64,000 nucleotides of DNA, from assembly GCA_963727495.1 (NCBI GenBank), contig CAVSGQ010000007.1, forward strand, positions 1,178,001 through 1,242,000. Reading direction: 5' to 3'. The stretch is from Actinophytocola sp963727495 (GTDB lineage Bacteria; Actinomycetota; Actinomycetes; Mycobacteriales; Pseudonocardiaceae). Below the pieces are notes generated by a model. It did not search any database. It saw only the letters and a list, made by a program, of their open reading frames with translations, and was not told where the DNA came from. A program made the translations under genes and the position numbers. Below are positions 7,889 to 16,703 of this stretch, in pieces (the stretch's first letter is position 1; every line of letters starts with the position of its first letter).

Positions 7889-9442
7889 TCACGCGATGAT
7901 GAACTTGTCGACGTGACTGCGCAGCTCGGTGGCGAGCCGGGCGAGGTTCGCCGGGCCGGCCGGGCGGATCTCCGCGCCGGTCTCGCCGATGATGTTCGTG
8001 CTGATCGCCGCGACCCCGTTCGAGGCCTCGGTGACGCTGCGGTTCATCTCGGTCGCGTTGGCCGACTGCTGCTCCACGGCGGTCGCGATGGTCAGCTGGA
8101 ACTCGTTGATCCGCCCGATGATCTGGCTGATCTCGCTGATGGCGCTGACGGCGTCGATGGTGTCGTTCTGGATCATCTCGACCCGCCGGGAGATGTCGTC
8201 GGTGGCCTTCGCGGTCTCCTGGGCGAGGTCCTTGACCTCGTTGGCGACCACCGCGAAGCCCTTGCCGGCGTCGCCGGCGCGGGCGGCCTCGATGGTGGCG
8301 TTGAGCGCGAGCAGGTTGGTCTGCTCGGCGATCGAGGTGATCACCTTGACCACGTTGCCGATCTCCACCGACGACTCACCGAGCTTGCTGATGGAGCTGT
8401 TGGTCGCGTAGGCGACGTTCACCGCCTGGGTCGCCACGATCGCCGCCTCGCCGGCGTTCTCGGCGATCGCGTCCATCGAGTCGCCGACCTGCTGGGAGCC
8501 CGCGGCCACCGTCTGCACGCTGCGGGAGACGCGTTCGGCGCTCGTGGACAGGTCCGAGGAGCACGCCTCCAGTGAGTTGACGCCGGCCGAGATGGCCTCG
8601 ACGGTGGTCAGCATGCTGTCCGCGGCCCTGTTCAGCGCGCCGGCCATGACGCCGACCTCGTCGGCGGACTCGACCACGACGCGCTGGGTGAGGTCCCCGT
8701 CCGCGACGGCGTTGAGCACGGTGGACACGTTGTGCAGCGGCCGGGTGATCAGCCGCGCGATCCACACCGACACGACCACCGAGATGGAGACGCCGATCAC
8801 CATCATGATCACCGAGCGCAGCGTCTCCGTCCGCTCGTTGGCGACCGCCGCGGCGACCTCGCGCTCCGCGTCGGCCTGCTCGGCGTCGAGCAGGTCCTTC
8901 ATGGTCGAGGCGAAGGCGTCCATCAGCGGCGCGATCCGGCTCGCGTAGACCTGCGTGCCACGCCGGGCGTCCCCCGCCGCGACGACGGGCGCCGCCTGGT
9001 TGTCGATCGCGGCGGTGATCACCGCGGCATCGGCGTTCCACTTGTCGAACAGCGCGCTGTCCGCGGTGGAGACGGCCCGGTACTGCTCGAAGGTCCGGCC
9101 GGCCGACTCGACCAGGGCGCGGAACCGGTCCAGGTGCGCCTGGCCGGCCACGGGATCTCCCGCGGTCATGGCCAGCACCAGTTCGTTGCCCCCGCTGCTG
9201 CCGGTCGTGGCCACCTCGGTGAGCTTGTACAGCGCCGCGACGTTGTCGCGGACGTCGGTGGTCAGTGCGACCGACGAGTTGAGCGTGACCAGGCCGTATC
9301 CGCCGATCAGGACCGACATGACCGCCGAGGTCGCGACGGCGAGGAGGATCTTCGCGGTCACCGAGCGCTTCGCGAGCAGGCCGCGCCGCGTGCCGACGGG
9401 CGGCCCGCCATGACGGCCTGGTGCGGTCGTGTCTGCGGTCAT
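7889..9442 (-). CDS. Methyl-accepting chemotaxis protein
   Basis: This is a 517-residue transmembrane chemoreceptor. The first membrane helix is at about residues 28-50, followed by a roughly 150-residue four-helix-bundle sensor, a second helix near 210-230, a HAMP linker (RLITRPLHNVSTVLNAVADG) and a long methyl-accepting coiled coil. The hairpin tip is EQTNLLALNATIEAARAG, with DAGKGFAVVANEVK following. ATG 9442 lies ten bases after AAGGAG; a GTG six bases upstream is possible. Chemoreceptors in non-flagellate actinomycetes have unclear outputs. The divergently encoded small protein and FIST sensor suggest a local sensory unit. Confidence 0.92.
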   Translation of the reverse strand: MTADTTAPGRHGGPPVGTRRGLLAKRSVTAKILLAVATSAVMSVLIGGYGLVTLNSSVALTTDVRDNVAALYKLTEVATTGSSGGNELVLAMTAGDPVAGQAHLDRFRALVESAGRTFEQYRAVSTADSALFDKWNADAAVITAAIDNQAAPVVAAGDARRGTQVYASRIAPLMDAFASTMKDLLDAEQADAEREVAAAVANERTETLRSVIMMVIGVSISVVVSVWIARLITRPLHNVSTVLNAVADGDLTQRVVVESADEVGVMAGALNRAADSMLTTVEAISAGVNSLEACSSDLSTSAERVSRSVQTVAAGSQQVGDSMDAIAENAGEAAIVATQAVNVAYATNSSISKLGESSVEIGNVVKVITSIAEQTNLLALNATIEAARAGDAGKGFAVVANEVKDLAQETAKATDDISRRVEMIQNDTIDAVSAISEISQIIGRINEFQLTIATAVEQQSANATEMNRSVTEASNGVAAISTNIIGETGAEIRPAGPANLARLATELRSHVDKFIIA

Positions 9443-9683
9443 GGTCACCGTGCTCCTTCGGATCACGCCGCCGTACAGCGGGAATGGTTCAGCCTCACCC
9501 ATCGGCAGGCTCCGGGCGGACGTGAGCGATCCGCTCACCTGTCATGCGGCCACTCGATCGGGTGGTTGTGGCACGGGCGATCCCGCTCCCGGCGACGACG
9601 AGTTGCCGGGTCCCGCCGACTGGCTATGGTGAGGAAATGGTCGCGATGCCGGTAGAGCCCTCGTACGTGCGGGAGTTGGTCGC

Positions 9684-9893
9684 ATGACCAGGACGCGGCA
9701 CTCGAGCATCAGCCAGGTGCTGACCGCGCTCACCGACGAGCTGGGGTCGGACTTTCTCGTGGTACCGATCCTCACCCGGGTCGCACTCCGCACCGGGGTG
9801 AACCTCAAGAACCCCCGGCCCGACCAACGCACCGATCTAAACGCCATCGACAAGACGGTGTCCGCGTTGAACGAGATGGGCTATCTGCGCTGA
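9684..9893 (+). CDS. Small protein of unknown function, 69 aa
   Basis: I do not recognise this small protein. It is soluble and predicted largely helical (SSISQVLTALTDELGSDFLV, then LNAIDKTVSALNEMGYLR), ending in a short amphipathic helix. A GGGAG site eight bases before ATG supports translation. It lies 20 bases before the FIST gene on the same strand and is divergent from the chemoreceptor, so it is probably co-transcribed with FIST. It could be an adaptor in that sensory unit. Confidence 0.55.
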   Translation: MTRTRHSSISQVLTALTDELGSDFLVVPILTRVALRTGVNLKNPRPDQRTDLNAIDKTVSALNEMGYLR

Positions 9894-9913
9894 CCCAGAA
9901 CCCGGGGGTACCC

Positions 9914-11080
9914 ATGACCACGACCGCCCGGAACGGGGCCGACGCCGCCCGTGCCCAGGTGAGCGGACCGGCGGACACCGCGGTTCCCGCGCTGATCCAC
10001 ATGCTCCGGGAGGGGCTCGACGGGACCGAGCCCGCCGTGGTGCTCTACTTCGCGTCGGCCTCCTACGACCCGGTGGACCTCGCCGGTCCGATCTCCGACG
10101 CGTTCGCGGACGCGGTCGTCGCGGGGTGCTCGACCGCGGGCCAGTTCACCGACGAGGCCACCACGATCGACGGGGTCAGCGCGATCGCGTTGCCGCGCAC
10201 CATCGTCGCCTCCGCCGCCGGCGGCCTGGGCGACATCGCCGACGACCCGCGACGGGGCACCCGCGCGGCGATCGAGCAGGTGGAGACCGCCTCCAAGCGG
10301 CTCCTGCGCGACCGCGACCCGGCCCGTACCCTCGGCGTCGTCCTGATCGACGGGGTGCACGCGGTCGAGGAGGACGTCAACGAGGAGATCGCCAACGCCG
10401 CGCCCACGCTCGACGTCGTCGGCGGCTCGGCGGGCGACGACCTCGCCTTCGCGCGAACCTGGGTCGCGTTGCGGGACAAGATCTCCTGGGCCGGCGTGGT
10501 GCTCGTGGCCTGCGACATGCTGGTGCCGTTCCAGATCGTCAAGAGCTGCTCGTTCGCCCCGACCGGCACGACCGTGCGGGTCACCCGGGCCGACGTCGCG
10601 AGCCGGATCGTGCACGAGATCGACGGCATGCCCGCGCTCGCCGGCTACGCCGCGGCCCTGGGGATGGCGCCCGAGGACGTCGACGACAGCGTGCTGTTCA
10701 ACCACCCGCTGGGCCTGATGATCGACGGCAAGCCCTGGCTGCGCAGCCCGCAGTACGTCTACGAGGACGGCTCGATCCGCTTCTACGCGCAGGTCCTGGA
10801 GGACACCGAGTTCGATCTCATGGCGGCCACCGACCTCGTCACCGACACCGACCACGCCATCCGGACCGCGCAGCGCGCGCTCCCCGGCTCGGCGTCGGGC
10901 GCGGTGCTGTTCAACTGCGTGCTGCGCCGCCTGCAGATGGAGAAGGACGGCAGCGGGACCCGCTTCGTCGACGCGCTCGGCGCCATCCCGACCGCCGGCT
11001 TCCACACCTTCGGCGAGAGCTGGCTCGGCCATGTCAGCCAGACCATCACCGGCGTGCTCCTCGGCACGCCGAACGGGTAG
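9914..11080 (+). CDS. FIST N- and C-domain sensory protein
   Basis: This 388-residue protein has the FIST N domain (about residues 25-220), shown by VVLYFASASYDPVDLAGPIS, VVAGCSTAGQFTDE and DVVGGSAGDDLAF, followed by a FIST C domain (about 225-370) ending in TAGFHTFGESWLGH. FIST is a sensory input domain proposed to bind small ligands such as amino acids, and it is often encoded near chemoreceptors, kinases or cyclases. Here it is alone, without a fused output, so its signal must pass through a partner. The divergent chemoreceptor and the adjacent tiny proteins are candidates. Confidence 0.88.
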   Translation: MTTTARNGADAARAQVSGPADTAVPALIHMLREGLDGTEPAVVLYFASASYDPVDLAGPISDAFADAVVAGCSTAGQFTDEATTIDGVSAIALPRTIVASAAGGLGDIADDPRRGTRAAIEQVETASKRLLRDRDPARTLGVVLIDGVHAVEEDVNEEIANAAPTLDVVGGSAGDDLAFARTWVALRDKISWAGVVLVACDMLVPFQIVKSCSFAPTGTTVRVTRADVASRIVHEIDGMPALAGYAAALGMAPEDVDDSVLFNHPLGLMIDGKPWLRSPQYVYEDGSIRFYAQVLEDTEFDLMAATDLVTDTDHAIRTAQRALPGSASGAVLFNCVLRRLQMEKDGSGTRFVDALGAIPTAGFHTFGESWLGHVSQTITGVLLGTPNG

Positions 11081-11084
11081 CGGC

Positions 11085-11255
11085 ATGAGACCGGACCCGG
11101 ACGCCACCGCGGGCGCGGCCGACGAGGGCGGCGACCCGGTCTGCTGGCTGTCCCGGGTGTGCCCGGAGTGCGGGCTGTTCCTGGGCAACGACTCGCCCGC
11201 GGTGTGCGAGCGGTGCGGCGCGGCGGTACCGGCCGGGGAGGGCGAAGCCTGGTGA
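11085..11255 (+). CDS. Small zinc-ribbon-like protein, 56 aa
   Basis: The 56-residue product carries two CxxC knuckles (CPEC and CERC) 17 residues apart, as in a rubredoxin-like or zinc-ribbon fold. It begins four bases after the FIST stop and is therefore probably the last gene of that operon. It may be a metal-binding accessory protein. Family membership cannot be stated beyond the cysteine pattern. Confidence 0.55.
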   Translation: MRPDPDATAGAADEGGDPVCWLSRVCPECGLFLGNDSPAVCERCGAAVPAGEGEAW

Positions 11256-11271
11256 TCCGGCCCGGCCGCGC

Positions 11272-12402
11272 TCAGGCGAGCGCCAGGACGGAGATGAGCA
11301 GGCGGGCCGCGTCCCCGCCGGCGTCGGCCGCGACCTCGACGGCGGCGGGCACGTCGAGCTCGTGGGCCAGCAGCCGCCGCACCCGGTCGACCGCGGCCGG
11401 GTCGGCGCCGACCGGCCGGGCGGCGGCCTCGTGCAGCAGCCGCACCCGCGACGCCGCGGTCTCCAGCAGCTCCGGGCGGTAGTCCCAGCTCTCCTGCCAC
11501 GGCCGGTCCAGGATCATCATCCGCACGGCGGCCGCCGGGTGCTCGGCCAGCAGGTCCGCGAGCAGCACCAGGTTCCCGGTCGACTTGGCCATCTTCGCGC
11601 CGTCCACGGTCACCGTGCCGACGTGGAACCACGCCCGGGTGTGCGGCGTGACTCCGGTGAACGACTCGGCGATGGCCGCGTGGTAGGCGTGGTGCGGGAA
11701 GCGCAGGTCCGCGCCGCCCGCGTGCACGTCCATGCCGACGCCGAGCACGGACAGCGACATCGCGACGCACTCGGCGTGCCAGCCGGGCCTGCCCTGCCCC
11801 CACGGCGAGGGCCACACCAGGTGCTCGAGCTCGGCGGCCTGCCAGATCGCGACGTCGAACGGGTCGTCCTTGTCCGGGTCGTCCGGGCGCCCGCCGAACT
11901 CGGCCGCCAGGCGCAGCGCCGTGTCCCGGTCCAGGCCGGCCCGCGCCGGCACGTCCGCGCCGCGGAAGTACACGGTGCCGGACCGCTCGTAGGCCGCGCC
12001 GCAGGACAGCAGCGCGGCGCCCAGCCGGATCACCGCGTCGACGTAGCGGTGCGCCCACGGCTGGTGGTCCGGGTCGGTCACCCGCAGGGCCGACATGTCG
12101 CCCTCGAACAGGAACTCCTGGAACGCCGCGAAGTCGTCCGAGCGGGTGCCCGCCCGCATGGCCGCCACGTCCAGCACGTCGTCGACATCGGTGACGTTGC
12201 GGCACACGATCGGCTCCAAGTCCAGGCACCGCCGCAGCACCCGGGCCAGGGTGTCGACCCACACGAACGTGGCCGCGTGCCCCAGGTGCGTGACGTCGTA
12301 GGGCGTGATGCCGCACGTGTAGATCCGCGCCCGGTCCAGCAGGACCAGCCGCCGGCCCGCGATCTCGACCAGCGCGGCCTCCGTGGTGGCGCGACGTGGC
12401 AT
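11272..12402 (-). CDS. MshC-like / cysteinyl-tRNA-synthetase-like ligase
   Basis: This 376-residue class I ligase resembles MshC, the ATP-dependent enzyme joining cysteine to GlcN-inositol in mycothiol synthesis. The signature YTCGITPYDVTHLGHA is MshC-like; true CysRS has GPTVYD. Zinc ligands are Cys30, the Cys of GWHAEC and the His pair of FPHH. The adenylate loop reads KMAKSTGN instead of KMSKS. Length is a little short of the usual 410 or so residues, with the C-terminal part reduced. GGAGGAG lies six bases before ATG 12402. No other mycothiol gene is adjacent, so this is likely a paralogue of the chromosomal mshC or a ligase for another amine. Confidence 0.75.
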   Translation of the reverse strand: MPRRATTEAALVEIAGRRLVLLDRARIYTCGITPYDVTHLGHAATFVWVDTLARVLRRCLDLEPIVCRNVTDVDDVLDVAAMRAGTRSDDFAAFQEFLFEGDMSALRVTDPDHQPWAHRYVDAVIRLGAALLSCGAAYERSGTVYFRGADVPARAGLDRDTALRLAAEFGGRPDDPDKDDPFDVAIWQAAELEHLVWPSPWGQGRPGWHAECVAMSLSVLGVGMDVHAGGADLRFPHHAYHAAIAESFTGVTPHTRAWFHVGTVTVDGAKMAKSTGNLVLLADLLAEHPAAAVRMMILDRPWQESWDYRPELLETAASRVRLLHEAAARPVGADPAAVDRVRRLLAHELDVPAAVEVAADAGGDAARLLISVLALA

Positions 12403-12424
12403 GCCCTGCTCCTCCGCGTGGTCG

Positions 12425-14575
12425 TCACCCTCGCTCGTCGACAGGCACGTTACCCAGCACGGCCCGCGCACGCTCGCGCTCCCGTGCGGTGTCGGCGTCG
12501 CGGTGGTCGAGCAGGTGCGGCAGCAGGCGGTCGAGCCACCGCGGCAGCCACCAGTTCCAACGGCCGAGCAGGACCATGGCGGCCGGAACCAGCAGGCAGC
12601 GGACCACGGTCGCGTCCACCACGATCGCGGTGGCCAGGCCCAGGCCGAAGATCTTCACGATCGGGTTGTCCACCAGCACGAAGCTGGCGAACACGCAGAC
12701 CATGATCAGCGCCGCGGACGTGATCACGCCGCCGGTCTCGGCCACGCCGCGGCGCACCGCGGCGAGGTTGTCGCCGGTGCGCGCCCAGTGCTCGCGCACC
12801 GCCGACAGCAGGAACACCTCGTAGTCCATGGACAGTCCGAACAGGACCGCGAACAGCACCATCGGCACGTAGCTGTCGATGGGCACCGGCCCTTCCAGCC
12901 CGATCAGCGACGCGCCCCAGCCCCACTGGAACACCGCCGTCACCACCCCGTAGGCCGCGCACACCGACACGAGGTTCATCAGCGCCGCCTTGACCGGCAG
13001 CAGCACCGACCGGAACGCCAGCAGCAACAGCAGGCACGCCACGCCGACGACGGTGAGGATGAGCCACGGGAGCCGGCCGCTGATCCGGTTGGCGAGGTCG
13101 ATGCGGGTGGCGGTGCCGCCGCCGACGTGCGCCTCGCCGAACTCCGGCAGCACCTGCCGGCGCAGCCGGTCCACCAGCCCGGCGGTGGCCGGGTCGGACG
13201 GCCCGGTGGTCGGCACGACCCGCACCGACACCGCGCCGGAAGGCAGCGACCGGGGCGGTGCGACCGAGGCGACGCCCGGCGTCGCGTCGAGCGCGGCCAC
13301 GGCGGCGCCGGCCTGCCGAGGGTCGGTCAGCACCACCGTCAGTGGCCCGTTGGCACCCGGGCCCCAGCCCGCCTCCACCGCCTCGAAGTGCAGGCGTACC
13401 TGCAGGTCCGGCCCGCGGTCGCCGGCGTCGGACTGGCCGAGCCGCAGCGCGAGCGTCGGCGCGCCGAGGGCGAGCAGCACCAGCGCGCTGCCCACCGCGA
13501 CCGCCGTCGGGCGGCGGGTGGTCCAGGTGGCGAACCGTCCCCACGCGCCGCGGTCGAGGTCGTCGTCGGACGCCGCCGCGCGGCGGCCGCGGCCGAGCCG
13601 GGCGCCGGCGATCGCGAGCATCGCCGGCGCCAGCGTCACCGCCGAGGCGACCGCGCCGACCACCACCAGCGCGCTGCTCCAGCCGAGCCAGGACACGAAC
13701 TCGACGCCGGTCAGCATCAGCCCGCTGATGGCCACGACCACGGTGCCACCGGCGAACACGACGGCGGCGCCGGCCGTCCGCGCGGTGCGCGCCACCGCGT
13801 CCGGTGTGCCGGCCCCGCCGGCCAGCAGCCGGCGCTGGCGGCTCACCAGGAACAGGGTGTAGTCCACGCCGACGCCGAGCCCGATCATCGCGGCGAGCGT
13901 CGGGGCGACGTCCGGGATGCTCACCGCCCTCGCCAGCAGGTTCAGCCCGGCCAGCCCGGCGACCACCACGACCAGCGCGGTGGCCACCGGCAGCAGCGCC
14001 GCCACGGCCGAGCCGAACGCGAGCAGCAGCACCAGCAGGGCCGCCACGATGCCGATCAGCTCGCTGCGCCGCGAGTCCAGCGCGGACAGTTCGTGGCCGA
14101 GCACCCCGCCGACCGTGGCGTCCATGCCCGCGTCGCGGGCCGGCCGTGCCGCGTCCAGCACCCGCCGGCCCAGCTCCTTGTCCGCGACGGTCCCGGGGTC
14201 GAGCGGGACCGCGAACCGCACCGCGGAGCCGTCCGGGCTCGGCTCGACCTCGCCGGACACCGTGCCGATGCCGGGCACCGCGGAGACGGCCCCGACGGTC
14301 TGCTCGATCGCGGCGCGCAGCCGCGGGGAGCCGACGTCGTCCCCGTCGCGTGCGGTGAGCACCATCTCCGAGCGCGTGGGGTCGCCGGCGTCGGAGGTCA
14401 GCTGCGCGTTCGCGGCCGCGCTGTCGGTGCCGGGTACCGACACGTCGTCGGCGGTGCCGCCGGCCACCGCGCGCGAGCCGGCCAGCATCCCGGCCGCCAG
14501 CAGGACCCACAGCACCACAACGAGCAGGCGGTGCCGCGCGCACCACGCCGCGAGAACCGAGAGCACCTCAGGCAC
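12425..14575 (-). CDS. MMPL/RND family transporter
   Basis: The 716-residue protein is an MMPL-type exporter with about 12 membrane helices in two repeats. Each repeat has a helix, a large extracytoplasmic domain and a five-helix block; LIGLGVGVDYTLFLVSR and VLFGLSMDYEVFLLSAVREH carry the transmembrane Asp-Tyr proton relay residues. Mycobacterial relatives export lipids, and actinomycete relatives also export drugs. The GTG start overlaps the DUF2993 gene by eight bases. It is the last gene of a putative four-gene operon with a two-component system. Confidence 0.9.
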   Translation of the reverse strand: MPEVLSVLAAWCARHRLLVVVLWVLLAAGMLAGSRAVAGGTADDVSVPGTDSAAANAQLTSDAGDPTRSEMVLTARDGDDVGSPRLRAAIEQTVGAVSAVPGIGTVSGEVEPSPDGSAVRFAVPLDPGTVADKELGRRVLDAARPARDAGMDATVGGVLGHELSALDSRRSELIGIVAALLVLLLAFGSAVAALLPVATALVVVVAGLAGLNLLARAVSIPDVAPTLAAMIGLGVGVDYTLFLVSRQRRLLAGGAGTPDAVARTARTAGAAVVFAGGTVVVAISGLMLTGVEFVSWLGWSSALVVVGAVASAVTLAPAMLAIAGARLGRGRRAAASDDDLDRGAWGRFATWTTRRPTAVAVGSALVLLALGAPTLALRLGQSDAGDRGPDLQVRLHFEAVEAGWGPGANGPLTVVLTDPRQAGAAVAALDATPGVASVAPPRSLPSGAVSVRVVPTTGPSDPATAGLVDRLRRQVLPEFGEAHVGGGTATRIDLANRISGRLPWLILTVVGVACLLLLLAFRSVLLPVKAALMNLVSVCAAYGVVTAVFQWGWGASLIGLEGPVPIDSYVPMVLFAVLFGLSMDYEVFLLSAVREHWARTGDNLAAVRRGVAETGGVITSAALIMVCVFASFVLVDNPIVKIFGLGLATAIVVDATVVRCLLVPAAMVLLGRWNWWLPRWLDRLLPHLLDHRDADTARERERARAVLGNVPVDERG

Positions 14576-15248
14576 CGTCCCGTCCGCCGCACCCGGTCCC
14601 GCCCGCGCGGAGCCCGCGGACCGGACCGCTGCCCTCCGCGTGCACCACGAGGCCCTCGGTGGTCACGTCCGCACCGGTCACCGCCACCCCGTCCGGCAGC
14701 GCCGGCACGGGCAGGGTTACCTCGCCGGGAACGTCGGCGAGGCCGGCGGCGCCGCCGAGCGCGTCGAGCGGGACCTCCTGGCCGAGCACGCGGACCGCGT
14801 CCGGCTCGAGGTGGACCTGCCCGCCCCGCACGCCGACGGTCGCGAGCACGGTCAGTGCCCCGCCGCCCGGCACGATCACCAGCCGCGAGCCGCTCGGCTC
14901 GACGCTCACCTCGCGGCCGTTCTCCGCCATCCGGTCGGTGATCACGGGCCAGGGTACCGTCGCGTCCACCCGGACCCCGCCGACGGACCGGTCCGCACCG
15001 GTCGACACGTCGGTCAGCGACAGTCGCAGCCGGACGTCCGCGCGGGACGCCTCGACCGTGACCTCGTCGAGCGTCCCGGCCCACAGCTGGGTGAGCACCG
15101 GGAAACCCGCCACGTCGACCTCCGCGCCCGCGCAGCCGAACCGGTCGTTCAACAGGCTCTCCAGCACCACGGCGGTGATGCGGTCGCCGACCACCAGCGC
15201 GGCCACGAGCCCGCTCGCGACCGCGACGAGCAACCATCTGATTCGCAC
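14568..15248 (-). CDS. DUF2993 (LmeA-like) membrane-anchored lipid-binding protein
   Basis: The 226-residue protein begins with one membrane anchor (IRWLLVAVASGLVAALVV), followed by a DUF2993 domain starting ITAVVLESLLNDRFGCAGAEV. Relatives such as mycobacterial LmeA bind phospholipids in the periplasmic space and affect mannan or lipid export. The GTG start lies 30 bases after the kinase stop, and the 3' end overlaps the MMPL gene by eight bases. This arrangement suggests it delivers or receives a lipid for the MMPL exporter. Confidence 0.8.
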   Translation of the reverse strand: MRIRWLLVAVASGLVAALVVGDRITAVVLESLLNDRFGCAGAEVDVAGFPVLTQLWAGTLDEVTVEASRADVRLRLSLTDVSTGADRSVGGVRVDATVPWPVITDRMAENGREVSVEPSGSRLVIVPGGGALTVLATVGVRGGQVHLEPDAVRVLGQEVPLDALGGAAGLADVPGEVTLPVPALPDGVAVTGADVTTEGLVVHAEGSGPVRGLRAGGTGCGGRDGA

Positions 15249-15278
15249 GAGTCCAACCCCACCAGTGCCGCCTTACCG

Positions 15279-16703
15279 TCAGCCCCCGCCGGACCTGACG
15301 GTTTCCTGAACGCCCGCCCGCGGCAACTCGACGACGAACACGGCGCCGCCGCCCTCGGGTGACTCCGCGCGCACCGAACCGCCGTGCGCCCCGACCACCG
15401 CGGCCACGATGGACAGGCCGAGCCCGCTGCCGCCGGCCCGGTCCCGGCCGGCGCGGTGGAAGCGCTCGAACACCCGGGGCAGCTCGCCGGCCGGGATGCC
15501 GGGGCCGTCGTCGGCGACCCGCAGCGTCACCGTGGGCCCACCGGTGCCGGCGTCGAGGTGCACCCGCACGGACGTGCCCGGCGGGGTGTGCCGGGCGGCG
15601 TTGCCGACGAGGTTACGCACGACCTGCCGCAGCCGCGTCTCGTCGCCGAGCACGACGGCGCGGCGGGCGCCCTCGCGGGTGATCCGCCGGTCCGGGGTGA
15701 CCACCCGGGCGTCGCCGACCACCTCCTCGGCCACCGCCACCAGGTCCACCGGCTCGGCGGCCAGCGGCTGCTGCGCGTCGAGGCGGGCGAGCAGCAGCAG
15801 TTCGTCGACCAGCATCCGCATCCGCGCGGTCTCCGCGGCGATCCGCTCCATCGCCGACTCGGTCCGGTCCCCGCCGGCGAGCCCGCCCTGCAGGTACAGG
15901 TCGGCCCAGCCGTGGATGAGCGTGAGCGGGGTGCGCAGCTCGTGCGAGGCGTCCGCGACGAAGTCCCGCAGCCCGCGTTCGGCCCGCTCCCGCGCGTCGA
16001 ACGCCCGGTTCAGCGCCGCGGCCAGCGCCGCGGTCTCGGTGTCCGGCGGCGACTCGGGCAGCCGCTCGTCGTGCCGGCCGGCCGCGATCGCGTCCGCCGA
16101 GGCGGCCATCGCGCGCAGCGGCCGCAGGCCCGCCCGCAGCACCGTGCCGGACAGCGCCACCAGCACGACCGCGGCCGCGGCGGCGACGACCGCCTCGATC
16201 ACCGCCAGGTTCCGGATCGCGTCCTGGTCGTCGGACAGGTCGAGGGCGACCACGGCCGAGTCGGCGCGGGCCACCGTGTCCGGGGCGAGCTCCAGCCGCA
16301 GGTTGGACATCGGGATGGACAGCGCCCGCAGGTCGCGCCCGGCGCCCGCCACGGTGCGCGGCCCGGCCTGGGCGGTGAGCCCGGCCAGCTCGGCGGTCTC
16401 CGCGCCGCGCGCGCCCACCGACACCAGCGGCAAGCCGTCCGCCGAGCCCCGGACCACCACCACCGCGCCGTCCGGGACCAGCGCGACCACCTGCCCCTCC
16501 CGCAGCCGCACCTCGTCGCGGCCGACGAGCGCGCGGTGGATCCGGGCCGAGATGTCCCGCAGCTGCTCGTCGGAGCGGTCGGCCAGGTAGCCGCGGAACG
16601 CCAGCAGCACCGCGACCTCGGCCACCAGCAGCGCCAGCAGCGACAGCCCGAGCACCCCGGCCAGCAGCCGGCCGCGGATGCTGCGCGGCCGGATCCGGCT
16701 CAC
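15279..16703 (-). CDS. Sensor histidine kinase
   Basis: This is a 474-residue membrane kinase of the OmpR-partner type. There is a first helix at about residues 10-32, an extracytoplasmic sensor of roughly 125 residues, a second helix at about 155-180, HAMP, and an H box FVADASHELRTPLTLIHG with the phospho-accepting His. It continues with N (NLVGNAARHT), G1 (DDGPGIP) and G2 (GGSGLGLSIV) boxes. The GTG start overlaps the regulator stop by four bases. The signal sensed is unknown. The downstream DUF2993 and MMPL genes suggest envelope stress or a lipid. Confidence 0.92.
   Translation of the reverse strand: MSRIRPRSIRGRLLAGVLGLSLLALLVAEVAVLLAFRGYLADRSDEQLRDISARIHRALVGRDEVRLREGQVVALVPDGAVVVVRGSADGLPLVSVGARGAETAELAGLTAQAGPRTVAGAGRDLRALSIPMSNLRLELAPDTVARADSAVVALDLSDDQDAIRNLAVIEAVVAAAAAVVLVALSGTVLRAGLRPLRAMAASADAIAAGRHDERLPESPPDTETAALAAALNRAFDARERAERGLRDFVADASHELRTPLTLIHGWADLYLQGGLAGGDRTESAMERIAAETARMRMLVDELLLLARLDAQQPLAAEPVDLVAVAEEVVGDARVVTPDRRITREGARRAVVLGDETRLRQVVRNLVGNAARHTPPGTSVRVHLDAGTGGPTVTLRVADDGPGIPAGELPRVFERFHRAGRDRAGGSGLGLSIVAAVVGAHGGSVRAESPEGGGAVFVVELPRAGVQETVRSGGG

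Noticed and set aside
7889..9442. Flagellar chemotaxis locus
   Set aside because: No che or flagellar genes are visible in the window; only isolated receptor-type proteins are present.
12383..14941. Very long plus-strand reading frame opposite the MMPL and DUF2993 genes
   Set aside because: Its product is low-complexity Arg/Ala/His-rich, as expected for antisense of GC-rich genes; the minus-strand genes have clear domains.
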